Assembly (NCBI RefSeq): GCF_024868665.1
Contig: NC_079898.1
Coordinates: 11,487,564 to 11,551,563 of the forward strand
Reading direction: 5' to 3'
DNA from: Triplophysa rosa
Lineage: Eukaryota; Chordata; Actinopteri; Cypriniformes; Nemacheilidae
Length of the DNA stretch: 64,000 bases
Each line of letters starts with the position of its first letter. The first letter of the stretch is position 1. Of the stretch, positions 40,051 through 51,917 are shown in pieces. The position numbers were made by a program, and so were the translations under genes. A model generated the notes under the pieces. It was not told the DNA's origin. It saw nothing but the letters and a program-made list of their open reading frames with translations, and did no database searches.

Positions 40051-42379
40051 TTAAAGGACAGACAACATACTATCCCAGAATAAAGATATCAACATTTCGT
40101 GGGTAAAATTATGCATCACATTGTCATAAAACGGGTTTTGTAAACGTTATTTAAAAATAAAAACAATAGAATTGCTACATCCTCTTCCTCCGCTGACTGA
40201 GCCGAATGAAGAAATCTTGCTAGTGTCTCTTGCAATCCTCGGCAAACGTTTTTTTACCTGTTAAATTAATTTAAATAGCCAATAAAGTGTTATGATACAA
40301 CTGCATTCACATGTACAACGTTGATATATAGCCAAACACTTTTCTTGTATATTTCTAGCTTTTGAATTACTGTCTACTGTACCTTTGAATTTGTAAGGTT
40401 GCGGTTTGTATAGTTGGTACAGTACAACTCTGTGGCTATGCTTGTCAAGCATTCCATTGGTGTTATCAACAAGATTCTAACTGGTATTTTCTTTAAATTT
40501 GTCTTTAAATCATAGAGTCTATAGCTGGGATGTGAAGAAAAACATTGCAACATACTGTATCGTTGTAATATAAAGCCTGCTCATTTTCTGAAGTCTAAGA
40601 CCAGCAAAAATAGACTTGTGATGACTTGTGGCTGATAACGGTAAGATAAATGGCTAGCAGGCAGTTTGTTGAACTTCCCGTGAAAACACAAACTCCTGCC
40701 AAAGACTGAAACAAAGACACAGTCAAACAAGCATAAGGAAGTCTCCAGGCCCACAACTATTATCCTGTTTTATTAGAGTAAATTAAACTTGTTTGCACAG
40801 GAATGTTTGGGTGAACAAAATCTTAATTTTGGCGATGCAAGAAGAAAAGTGGAGGAAATGGTTTACGATACAGGACTAAAAAAATGATCCCTTACTTATA
40901 CTATAACTCATAATACTTAGAAAATCAGTATGCTTGCTGGGTTTCTGCTCAACACTTTTCCCTGAGTGAGTTTACAGTGACTGTTGCATCAGAAGACTGC
41001 ACTGCATTCCAGTGCATGGCCCTAAGGAATTGACTTCCTTGTGTATTAGTGATGTTGTCTAACTGATTTTGACCTGTTCTGTTAAATGGTTGTTACCAGC
41101 TAACCTTCCAACCCAGTCTCAAGGCAGTTTGTGGCATAGGCATGAAATTTGGAATCTATTGATTCGTGTTCATGTCACAAATGTCCCCCTTTTTTCCTGT
41201 CAGTCAACACGACTTTCATTACACAGACCACGTCTGTATGTACATTTATATATTTGTCACCAGGTGGAACAGGAGTAACACACCCAAAGCAAAATATGTT
41301 TCTGTAAGTGGGGGGGTTAATCTGACTGCTGTTTTTAAAAAAACATACAGCGGTCGAAGGGAGCAAGGGAATGAACAGGAAAAAGTGAGAAAGCGTATCC
41401 CTGATTTGATATGGAAGCTTAAGTTAACTGTATTACAAATTCAGTTTGGAAAAAGACAATTTCTCACTTACTTAGATGGTACAGTTGAAAGCCGAATTAG
41501 AAAAAAAGCAATATATAAGGTATACATGTTTATGCTATTTACTTGTTGACCGCATAACAGAAACTGTGCAATCTTGAAGAAAATAAAAGTGTGGCCAACA
41601 GCCATAACAAGCTGCTGGAAATAGTTTGTTGTTGTCAGAACAAATATTATACACAAACCAATGAAGATTTACTGAACTCTGGTAAGAAGTTCAATGAGCT
41701 ATTATCTGGAGCCCAGAAAGCTTCCCAAGCTGCTTATTGAAAACGAAACTGTTCTCAAAAAACTTGACATGGACCATTTCATACAGTAGATTGTAGATAT
41801 TGCAACACCACTGGGTGTTGGCTGTTCAACACAGATTCCATTATTCAAACCACAGGGCTGTATTGAAAAATGTTGATAATAGGAATATATTTCGCAACAC
41901 AGATTTAATGAAGCCTAATGATGTTGTACATAACACCTAAAATTGCTAGATGTTTAAAACAAACCAAGAAATGTTAATGACAGTTTAACTCCTAGAAGCT
42001 GAAAAAAATACACAGTATATGTTGTCTCTCACACAGAAAAGCATTGATCTTACATAATTAACTTTCAACATGTTTATGTTTTATAAATACTACAAACATT
42101 TTTTTGTAAATAAGTTCATTTTGTTATATTATATTATTATTATTATATTATTTCCTCTTTAGTGTACACAATTCATGTCATATTTGGCCTGGAATAATGA
42201 AAAAGACCTAATTTATTGGTCTGTATGATAAACTTTCTGCTTTGTTTATAGTGTGATACCTTCATTTTTTCCTCATTAAAATAGTTGTCTATGTCTCAAA
42301 ATAGTTGAAAATGTCTCAAAACCACCATGACAAACCAAAGAAAACAATACAGTCAGTTTCAGACAGGTGTAATAAAGAT
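40051..42379. other. Intergenic upstream of dnaaf9 and downstream of cfd
   Basis: AT-rich sequence without recognised exons or complete repeats. The longest frame (41166-41549) has no family resemblance. Confidence 0.5.
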
Positions 42380-42385
42380 TTTATT
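42380..42385 (-). terminator. Poly(A) signal of cfd
   Basis: AATAAA on the minus strand lies 113 bp past the stop codon. Another AATAAA overlaps the stop itself (42502-42497) but is too close to be the likely signal. Confidence 0.5.
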
Positions 42386-42497
42386 AAAATGCAGACATAC
42401 AAAAGATGTGCTGAACCTACACATTTTTTATGTAATATCATAAGCAAAGGATTTCAATGAGCTTTCTAAGCTTAACTTTTTTCTTGGTACTTTTGCT

Positions 42498-43884
42498 TTA
42501 TTGGGTTGTTGTACGATCAATCCACTGGGTGTAATGGGAGATGATAGTGTAGAGACCAGGCTTTCTGCTGGAACCACATTTTTTCCCTCCATTAGAGGTT
42601 ATGCCCACCACAACACCCTTGTACAACAGAGGACCCCCAGAGTCGCCCTGTAGGAGAAAGACATAGATCATAATGGGAACTTGTCTTAACTTTTTTTGAG
42701 TGCAGTATATACCTTTGTCCCAAAAAACTTACATCACAAGTGTCCTTTCGTTTTTCTGCGGCACACAGCATGTTGTCTGTGAACTTTGCTCCATAGTAGT
42801 CGCTACGACCACAGAGCCATCGGTCCATGACCGTGATGCTGAGCTCTTGCAATTTGTCAGGTCGACCCCCCAAGTTATTCTGGGAGCCCCATCCGGCAGT
42901 TTCCACGGCAGCACCCTTCTCGGGGTTGACCTCTCCGTCCCTTTGGAATTTTATTGGTTTCACAGCGTAATTCTCTGTGATTGGACTTTCAAGCTGTCAA
43001 TAACAAAAACATTACATTTGCAAGTGTATGAACCTTTGAATTCAAATCCACTGTACATTAAATAAAGATCTTTTTGTTTCAGAGGTTCTTTAGATAATTA
43101 AAAGTAAGATATAGATGGGTCTTTTAAGCACCTTTAAGTGAATGGTTCTTTGGGAAATCAAACCTGTTGAAGCACTTTACTTTTTAATAGTACATTATAT
43201 AAAATATCAAATACACAAAAAATACACACTTTTAGCAGAGCAATATCATTGTCATAGTTGCTAATAGTGAAGTCTGGATGGTTGTAGACTGCAGAGACAT
43301 CAAAGGATTTCTTTGTGTCCTCATCTTTGGACAGTGAGTGAGCACCCAACACAACCTTAACACCGGAATCCCTCCTATAGCAAACAAGAAAAACAGGAAA
43401 TGCATCATTTGGTTTAGAATAAACAACTAAATTTTAATTTAACAGCCTCATTATGAAACAAGAGTGAGTGAAAGTTTGACACGCTTGGCACTGATTTTTT
43501 TTCAAAGCTTTTGGTCATTGAACCTGTGCGGTTATTTTACGTACCCGTTCTGAAAGCAGTGCGCTGCACTCATGACCCACTGATTGGAGATCAGAAATCC
43601 ACCACATTCATGTTTTCCATTCCACTGAAGTGAAGCCATGTAAGGATGAGAGTTTGCCACTGCCTCCTTTCCTCCTGTGATGCATTCACCTACACGTAAC
43701 AACAATAAATGTCGCATAAGGAAAACTTGTCAAACTATAACAATGATAGATGTTTTAATGCATATTGAAAAATGCATATATGGAATATATGAACAAAATA
43801 CTGTTACGACAATATGTATTACTCACCAGGTAGAAGTGCAGCACAGAATAGAACTAAGGCAAATATCACTTTTATCTGATTCAT
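42498..43884 (-). CDS. cfd: Complement factor D (adipsin), chymotrypsin-fold serine protease, 5 exons, 252 aa
   Basis: Coding exons (minus): 43884-43827, 43689-43545, 43374-43230, 42993-42733, 42647-42498, all GT-AG, phases 1-2-0-0, the usual layout of this protease family. Residues 1-20 form a hydrophobic signal peptide; the mature enzyme should begin ITGG at Ile23. The triad is His63 (SAAHC), Asp111 (DNDIALL) and Ser206 (GDSGGP). Asp200 occupies the S1-specificity position 189. Thr220-Ser221 match the factor D Thr214-Ser215 signature that replaces the usual Ser-Trp. The strings [18 protein letters not shown] and KDTC also match factor D rather than trypsin. Role: the plasma protease that cleaves factor B bound to C3b in the alternative complement pathway. 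Oddities: Cys22, not Arg or Lys, precedes the mature N-terminus, and the Cys136/Cys201 disulfide pair is absent (Val/Ala and Tyr). Granzyme-like proteases are the alternative reading but fit less well. Confidence 0.88.
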
Positions 43885-43942
43885 AGTGAATGATCACCGT
43901 CTGTCTGCTTCTGAAACTGAATACCACCCAGTGCTGCCTGGG

Positions 43943-43951
43943 CTTTATATA
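43943..43951 (-). promoter_or_regulatory. TATA box of cfd
   Basis: On the minus strand TATATAAAG lies 59-67 bp before the ATG, placing transcription start near 43915 with a 5' leader of about 30 nt. Confidence 0.7.
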
Positions 43952-44958
43952 ATGCCCAAGAGGGAGAATGAGAAGGGGTGGGTGTTTCTTGAAATAACAT
44001 GTTTAAACATGCATTCTATTCCTAAAAACATACCAGTGATGGAAAACAGGAACATGCTATAAATAGTTTCTTTTCTTTTTGTTCAACAAACAACTGCTCT
44101 GTATCACTTTCACTTCACCTTTCTTCAAAATGCTTACATGATGTATTTTATCATGCTTAAACTCAGATAAATAGTGAAGAAAACACATAAATGTTTGTAC
44201 AGAGTGAAAACAAAAGAAATAATAGAATAATTTTTTGCACATATGGAACACCCACATATTGTATTTGTACTGCTTGCATTCCTATGGAGGTGCGCAGATG
44301 TCACAGATGACATGTTTCCTCCTTAAATCATATCTTCTCAGAGTACTAATCCATAAAAATCATCAATAAAGGCACTTTGTTTTACAGAAACATTTCCTGT
44401 CCTCTCTTGAATCTACCTTAATGACGCTTATACAGACAAATGTGTTAGTTGTTAATGAAACGGTACCCCAAATAAATGATAACAATTTTTTAAAAACTGA
44501 TTTGAATATTTTCCCACAATAAACATTTAAAGTATAAGTAAAGTATTAAATTCAAAATGTAAAATGTTTTGAAATATGTTTTATTATTTACATAAAGAAA
44601 TTAGAAAAGGATTGCGTGTCTAAAAAACACACCCTATTACATATTTAAAAATTAGTTTTAAAAAATGTATTTACTATTCCTTTACATTGTAAGATCTAAT
44701 GTTGTTTGTACTTAAACAATCAGGTTTGAATTCAAGTGCAATGAACTTACAGGTCATAGAGGTTTTAATGCATTTTAGAATTACTAATGTTTTTAGTAAA
44801 AATAGTTTTCTGTGAAGTCATCATTCAGGTGATTCTTGTTGGCTTTGGTTAACGTGAGCACATCTTCTTTTTCAGTAATAAAGATATGTCAAATATGCAT
44901 TTTCACGTTGACATAGACTCAGCATTTTGTATTATTTTGTAGTTGTAGTTGTATTGTT

Positions 44959-45432
44959 CAGTGTTGGGTAAGTTACTCTGAAAAAGTAATTAATTACTAG
45001 TTACTAATTACACATTCGATAATGTAATTAGATTACTGTACAAGTTACTCTCTTCAAGAAGTATTAAATTACTTATTACTAATTACTTTCTATATTCTAC
45101 ATCAACCTTGATGAGTTAAGTGATTCAAGGATAGACATGCTCTTTTAATTAATTCAAATAAATAATATAAAACTACATCAAGTATTATTATTAATTACAA
45201 ATGTGAGATTTATACATTAAATCACGGATTTTAAAGTTAGACTTTGAATTTTGATGTAAATTCCTCTTTTGCACACACATATATTACACAAAGTATTTAG
45301 TTTAATTACATCAGAAGTAACTGTAATTAAATTACAGAAAAAATAAGAGTAATCCCTTACTTTACTTTTTCAAGGGTAAAGTAATTAAATTACAGTAACT
45401 AATTACTTAGTAACTAGTTACACCCAACACTG
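44959..45432. mobile_element. hAT-like MITE with perfect 8-bp target duplication
   Basis: The element runs from CAGTGTTGGGTAAGTTAC to GTTACACCCAACACTG and is 474 bp long. Both flanks read GTATTGTT (44951-44958 and 45433-45440). The interior is built of TAATTACT-like repeats and is non-coding. It abuts the LINE tail at 45451. Confidence 0.85.
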
Positions 45433-45636
45433 GTATTGTTAAGTACATTAGAATCAGAATCAGAAAGAGCTTTATTGCCAAGTGTGCTTGGACACACCAG
45501 GAATTTGTTTTAGTGACAGAAGCTTCCAGTGCACATACAGGTTAAGAAAGTGACAAGGCACAGGTAATAAAAAGTAAAAATAAATATATGAGAGACAATT
45601 CACATTTGACAAAAAGGACAATATTAGACCTTACAG

Positions 45637-45918
45637 GGCAGTCGTGAAATAATTGTTAGAGAGTCGGACTCGTGACCAGAAGGTTGCCGGTTTGATTCTC
45701 AGGGCCGGCGGGTAACAACTGAGGTGCCCTTGAGCAAGGCACCTTACCCCTACTTGCTCCCCGGGCGCTGCAGTGATAGCTGCCCACTGCTCCGGGTGTA
45801 CGTGTGTTCACGACTTGGTGTGAGTGTGTTCACTACTCTCTGGATGGGTTAAATGCAGAGGTCACATTTCGGGTATGGGTCACCATATCTGACTAATAGG
45901 TCACTTTCACTTTCACTT
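45637..45918 (+). mobile_element. tRNA-derived SINE
   Basis: The head, GGCAGTCGTG with TTAGAGAGTCGGACTCGTGA, resembles a tRNA A-box region, and GGTTTGATTC is a B box. The body contains TGAGCAAGGCACC and GGTTAAATGCAGAGG, familiar from teleost SINEs. The tail is TTTCACTTTCACTT. It lies antisense in the 3' part of the LINE. Confidence 0.75.
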
Positions 45919-46957
45919 AAGGAGCTTAACAGAGGGGTCACTAGAGGTGCAGTCGTTGGTGTACAGGGAGAAGAGCAGTGGGGAGAGCACACACCCCTGG
46001 GGGGCACCAGTGCTGATGGTACAGCCGTTGAATGTGAATCTACCAATTCTAGCTGTTGTCTGTCTGTCAGAAAGCTAGTGATCCATTGACAGACAGAGCT
46101 ACGAACAGAGAGCTGGGTTAATTTGGTCTGGAGGAGTGTTGGGACGATGGTGTTAAAGGTTGAACTGAAGTTCACAAAAAGGATCCTTGCATAATTCCCT
46201 GGTCTGTCCAGATGTTGTAGGGTATAATGCAGTCCCATGTTGACTGCATCTTCCACAGACCTGTTTGCTTGGTAAGCAAACAGCCGGGGGTCCAGTAAAC
46301 GTCCCATGATGTCTTTCAGGTTAGCCAACACCAGTCTTTCAAATGACTTCATGGCCACAGATGTTAAGGCAACAGGTCTGTAATCATTAAGTCATGTGAT
46401 TTTGGATTTCTTTGGGATGGGAATAATGGTGAAGTGTTTGAAGCAGGAAGGGACTGTGCACAGCTCCAGTGATCTGTTGAAGATCTGTGAAAAAATGGTC
46501 AACACAGGATTTCAGACAGGCTGGTGAAAAACTGTCTGGCCCTGGTGCCTTCCTTCTCTTTTGTTTCCTAAAGACCTGACGCACATTTTCTTCACTGATC
46601 TGAAGTGCAGAAGGGGAGGAGATGAGGGATGCTGGAGGTGTTGATGGCTGTGTAGAGAGGTGGTCAGTCTGGGGGATCAAATTTACAGTAAAACTCATTC
46701 AGGTAATCAGAAAGCTGTTGATTTGCCTCAGTGCTGGGAGATGGTGTCTTGTAGTTTGTAATGTCTTTGAGGCCTTTCCACACCGAGACAGGGTCGTTTG
46801 CTGAAAACTGGTTCCCTTTCTGTCGGTCTCTAGACGTTGTGTCTAGCCGACAGATGGGGTTCGTCCTTGAGAACCAATTGCTTCCGACTACTTAGAAAAG
46901 GCCAATGAAATTGGCGAACGAAATTTGCATGCCGGACTCCTCCCCCGGATACCCGGG

Positions 46958-46965
46958 TATAAAAG
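46958..46965 (+). promoter_or_regulatory. TATA box of the DIRS element
   Basis: TATAAAAG follows a CCAAT motif in the left terminal repeat and precedes the Gag-like frame at 47177 by about 210 bp. It is a plausible internal promoter of the retrotransposon. Confidence 0.55.
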
Positions 46966-47176
46966 GGAGACGGCGTGCCTTATTCATTCACCTTTTGTTC
47001 TTCGGAGCCTTCGCTCATGAATTGCAGACCTTCGCTACTACTTAGCAACACAGACTGCCGGTTCTACGACGTGGGCAGCGGACTGTCCCTTCCTGTGGCG
47101 ACTTCCTCTGGGCGTCTCGGCAGTTCTTGAAGTTTTCGAGTTTTTTCTCTAAAAGAGCAAATTTCTCCAGCGTGGC

Positions 47177-48204
47177 ATGTCCCGCTGTTCTCGTGGGTGC
47201 AACACACTCATCGAGGAGGGGGACGGACAAGAGGTCTGCTTCCAGTACACTGGGGCAGCCCTTGTGGATACGTCCTGCCCGCACTGCGGGCGGTTGATGA
47301 TTCAGACGTTGCATCACGGGTGGCTGTGTTCAGCCACCACCTCGTCTGCTTCCCGTTCCGTGACAGCAGTGGCTAAGGCCCTGCCGTCTACTACGGCAAG
47401 CAGCGAGGGTGATATGAGGATTACTGTGAGCGCTAATCCGTCAACCACCGGCTTGCGGTCGGTTCGCACCTTGTCTCGCTCGTCTGACCGTTCCCCATGA
47501 GACGGTCCCACTCGTCTCGTTCCTCAACCACGTATTCGGAAACGGTGCGTGATGATGATATGTCCGTTGCAGCATTGGAGGGTGACTTACTGGCATCGGA
47601 TTCCGACGATTCCTCGGAGCTCCCTCCCTCGGGGGGTCGAGCCCAGGAAGAAGCGGACATCAAAATGTCAGCCGTGCTTTCCCGGGCCGCCGGCATTGGG
47701 TTGCAGTGCACCGCACTGCCTCTCCCAATGCTCGCTGCTGGATACATGGTACGTCGGGTTTGAGAGCGACTCCAAGCAGCACTCGCCCCAAGTGCCGTGT
47801 TTTCCCAGAAGTGCATGAGGAACTTAGTATAACCTGGAACGCCCCCTTTCGGCACATGCACGTCAACTAGTTCCATCGCTCTTTCTTCCCTCGATGGTGG
47901 GGCAGCTAGAGGATACGTCGATGTCTCCCAGGGGCTCGACCTAGACTCCCGTCCAAAGCATGTAGGTTTTTCGGCATCTTAGGTGTCGAAAGCTTACTCT
48001 GCTGCGAGCCAAGCTGTACCCTCTCTCCACGCTATGGCCATCCTGCAGGTCCATCAGGCCAAGGCGTTGAGAGAGCTCCACGAGGGTAAGACCGACCCAG
48101 CGCTTATGCAGGAACTCCGCGCCGTCACCGACCTCGCTCTACGGGTGACCAAGGTGACCGCATGGGCCCTGGGTTGGGCGATGTCCACACTTGTGGTCCA
48201 GTAG
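47177..48204 (+). pseudogene. Broken DIRS gag-like frame
   Basis: Frame fragments at 47177-47500, 47497-47763 and 47983-48204 cover the zinc-finger N-terminus (CSRGC, CPHCGRLM), an acidic middle (SDSDDSSELPPSGG) and the C-terminal helical part (ALRELHEGKTDPALMQEL). They are separated by frameshifts and stops, so no single protein is made. Confidence 0.65.
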
Positions 48205-50199
48205 AGACACCTCTGGCTGAACCTTGCACAGATGAGTAATGTTGAGAAAGTCCGCTTTCTCGACGCACCCATCTCGCAAGGGGGGGGGGCTGTTTGGTGA
48301 TACTGTCGAGCCGCAGTTCTCGACAGTAAAGAAGCAGACAGAGGATATCAAGCATATCCTCCCCCGCGGTGATTCTGCCGCCCTCTGGCTGTTGAGATCC
48401 CACGCACAGTCTGCTTCCCAGCAGCCCTGGTAATCTTTGACGCCTTCCGGTTTCGGCGCCCCCCACGCAGGCGGCCCCCCGGAAGAAGACATCGAAGAGG
48501 AGACCACCACCCCGTCAGCAGCTGCGGCGGAAGCAGCAGAGATTGGCGCACTGGATCATGGACGCCGTCACTACGGCGAATGTGTCCAAAGTTCACCCGC
48601 ACCCACTGGGTGAGAGCTCTCTCCACACGGAGTATAGCCTCCTCGTGGGCACTGGCTCGAGGCGCCTCTCTGGTAGACTGCGGGTTGGGCTACACCCATC
48701 ACCTTCGTGAGGTCCTACAGCCTCCGCGTAAAACCGGTATCAGCTCGAGACTTGCAGCGCATCAGGCAAGACCGGCGGCCGGTAGGGTGTACGCCTATGA
48801 CAGTACCTTCCCCCCCTTTCTTCTAGGGGGGTCGGCGTACTAAACTAGACTCCCTTCTTCCCCCACTGGGTGAAGAACAGGCACTCCATCCATCACTAAG
48901 CAATCACCTCCTGCAGGCGGGCTGGGCAGAGCAGCCATGCCCCTTAGGCCGGGTACCAACTGAGTTATCCACAACATAGCTCAAACCGGACCTAGTGCTA
49001 CTGGACGTTGTAACCCCCAAGCAGGGTGGTTCCATCTGATGTATCCTCATGATTGGTTCCCACCTTGGTAACCCATGACCTTCCCTAGGTGGACCTCCAC
49101 CTTGCGGTTAACTCCTTCAGTCCGCACTTTCCTCCCATGAGTTCTCCCCTAACGGTGAGACCATGTTGGTATCTCCACTAAACGCCTCCCTGCGGTAGGA
49201 AGTGGTCTCTGTAGAGCATCCCCCATTTGAGGAAGTAGCGCTTACCCAGTGGCCTTACGGTACCGGGCAGCTTCTCGCTGTTAGAGAAACAAGGTCGCCG
49301 CCTGTGAGGTCGAAGGCAGGGGCCTTCCCACCTTTCAAGAAAAGATCTGGGACCCCCTACCTACCCACTGGTAGGTTACAATTTCGCGGGCACTTTTCTA
49401 AGTAGTCGGAAGAGATTGGTTCTCAAGGACGAACCCCAAGTACGAACCCCTCGACACAATGTCTCAATCCGTCCATCAGGGAACTGAGGTTACATCAGTA
49501 ACCAAGACGTTTTCCAGCTTTTTAGTGTAGCTCTTCTGATTGACTCCAGGCCTGATACAAGATTCTGTCCCCACTCCTGTAGGCATCTTTGGCCTGGCAA
49601 AGCTGTCTGTGTTTTGGTTTGAACAATGGTTTGTCATTGTTAAATGTTAAATATGTCCTGGTAGGAATGCACATGTCCTCACAGAAACTGATGTATGATG
49701 TTACAGTCTCTGTGAGTTCGTCCAGATCGGTGGCAGCAGCTTCAAAAATACTCCAATCAGTGCAGTCTAAGCAGGCTTTTAAGGCCCACTCTGCTTCGTT
49801 GGTCCATCTCTTTACAGTCCTTACTACTGGCTTAGCAGATTTAAGTTTTTGCCTGTATGTTGGGAGAAGATGAACCAGGCAGTGGTCAGAGAGTCCTAAT
49901 GCTTCTCTGGGGACTGGCTCTCAGTTAACATGTAAGTTTTGCTTTATTAAATTCTCCGAGAATGATTATAACAGAGTCCGGGTGTTGTTGTTCTGTGTCT
50001 TCGATCTGATCAGCCAGCTGTTGTAACGCGGCACTCACATGCACTTGCGGAGGAATGTAAACACTTACGAGAAGGAACAAGGAAAACTCCAGAGGTGAGT
50101 AAAACTGGTGACATCTATCCGACCTCTGCATTTCTTGGTTTAGTAATTTAAGTTACTTTGAGAGGTAACCCATAACGCAGTGTGCACGTTTTAACATAT

Positions 50200-50557
50200 G
50201 GCCATCACTCGCCATCACAGCGAGGCACCAAATCGCTTGCAAAACCTTTACTCATTCGGTTCCCCTGTGGTGGAATGAACTGCCAGCCTCCACCCGAACT
50301 GCAGCATCCTTCACAACTTTCAAAAAACAGCATGTTCCGCATTTATTTGACTAACCAATAACTGTCTGTCTGTCTGTCTGTCTGAAAATTTTTTTATTGT
50401 CGTTCATTCTCTCCTTTGCTTAATCCAGCTTTAGTCCTCTAGTAGCATGGCCTTGTAAACTAACTGTACTGTTTAGCGTGTTGACAAAATGTTTATATGC
50501 TCTCCTACTTGTAAATCGCTTTGGATAAAAGCGTCTGCCAAATGAATAAATGTAAAT
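50200..50557 (+). mobile_element. 3' end of an L2-like LINE
   Basis: The frame at about 50259-50352 reads WNELPASTRTAASF then FKKQH and a stop, the C-terminus of a teleost LINE ORF2. It is followed by a 3' end containing TAAATCGCTTTGGATAAAAG and CGTCTGCCAAATGAATAAATG. A short (CTGT)n lies at 50367-50385. Confidence 0.75.
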
Positions 50558-50683
50558 AATATGGCCGCATGGGGGCGACAGAGACAAGATTATGAAGCAA
50601 TCAGTGGATTTCTAGATTACATACAGTACTGCTTGACTGTAGAGGACTGTAGATACAGCCAGTCTTTTACTGGTACTTGTGTG

Positions 50684-50685
<2 letters not shown>

Positions 50686-50716
<31 letters not shown>
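50686..50716. repeat. (TA)n microsatellite
   Basis: About 15 uninterrupted TA units. Confidence 0.95.
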
Positions 50717-50719
<3 letters not shown>

Positions 50720-51917
50720 ACATCCACTGTACAACTAAACCAATAAATACTAAAGCTAAAAAATACTAAAAAAAATAACCCATAAGTGAAACAAAACAGC
50801 AAATAAGATACACTTTTTGTGTCCATTGTGTGAAAGAGTGAGTCGGAGTGACCTGACCCTTTCTGCTTGGGTCAGAGGTCAATCTGTACTCTGTGGCTTG
50901 CATAAGTGTGATTGACAGAAGGAAGTTTCTCTTGCCTGGAGGAGAAGAGAGATATGCTAGTTCAAGCACACTTAATGTAAGTATAATTTCCTTATTTCAG
51001 TTTTGTATCTTTTTAAAACATTATAGTATCCAGAGCTACTAGTTCACTGCTTTCAATCTTTTTCTTTACAGTGTAATAATAGAAAAAGTGTATATTGACA
51101 TTATAGACTTATTTGTGAGTGTGTGCATGTGCCTGTGTTTGTGTGATATAGGGTTACCACTTCCTCTTTTGTCCCTAGAGGCCACTATCCTCTTTTAACA
51201 CATTTAATGGATAGGAAATAGGTTTTCCTCTTTAACTCACCCCCTCACACAAACCCTAAACACACATATCTTCATATATTTATCTACTTTGTCTATTTGA
51301 TTAATTAAGAGTCAAATTTTTGTCAAATTGTCTTTATCCTATTTCTGTTCATTTAAATGTGATTTTCCCATCTCTTTTTATGAACATTTATAACTTTAAA
51401 TATGGCCTGCAGAAACAAAGTTGCGTTCTTTTATCTAAAGGAGGAGAAATTTATCTGTCCCTTATCTGACCTGTCACTGAATGGCCAAGAGAAGGTCATG
51501 ACCGAACTCGGTCTGTCACTCCAGCTAATCTGAGACTACATTCTGTTAGTCAGGGAATAATCCAACAGATTATCAGGAACTAGAGGAAACTCAGAGATAT
51601 TTCCCCAATCCTTTTAATTCTAAAGCTCAGGGCCTCTTCGGAGACCCCCACTGGAGAGAATATTCATTGCACAAGGGGGTGGGGGAATGTGAGATTAGGA
51701 AGTGATTGTTCAGTCTTTCTCAGCTCTCATTCCCAGTAAAGATATCTTTCAAGCCTAAAAATGGTACACAACCGTGTACACGTCATCCACACAAACGCCT
51801 CCCTCTTAAACCAAACAAACAAACAAACTCCCACTAAAAGCCATCTAGTAATTAACGTTACAGTTTCATAATGTTCATCGAATAACCTTTTTGAATTAAA
51901 TTGATTTATGTTTTTGC

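Larger units (their letters stand above)
46814..49508 (+). mobile_element. DIRS-type retrotransposon, nonautonomous (gag only), inside a LINE
   Basis: The ends are inverted repeats: GGGGTTCGTCCTTGAGAACC (46857-46876) recurs inverted near 49417-49436, with CCGACTACTT alongside. The right arm is longer than the left, ending in a further GTTACATCAGTAACC hairpin. GTT flanks both ends (46811-46813, 49509-49511). The Gag zinc-finger start is at 47177 (CPHCGRLM) and a Gag helical segment at 47983-48204 (QAKALRELHEG). There is no reverse transcriptase or recombinase; Gag is broken by stops. DIRS elements integrate with a tyrosine recombinase and leave no target duplication. Confidence 0.8.
45451..50135 (-). 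mobile_element. CR1/L2-type LINE, 5'-truncated, decayed, split by a DIRS insertion
   Basis: Read on the minus strand, the endonuclease part is at about 50131-49900 (SVYIPPQVHVSAAL, IIILGEFN). A linker follows to 49512 and resumes at 46810 with KRRKAPGPDSFSP (about 46560), then the reverse-transcriptase fingers and palm (46358-45960; SFERLVLANLK, AYQANRSVEDAV). Motif A reads FVNFSSTFN, so the catalytic Asp is Asn, and motif B is garbled. The FADD-type motif C is missing. The 3' end shows GCAATAAAGCTCTTTCTG followed by TTCTGATTC repeats, a typical LINE tail. The DIRS element at 46814-49508 and a SINE at 45637-45918 interrupt it. It is a dead copy. Confidence 0.85.
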
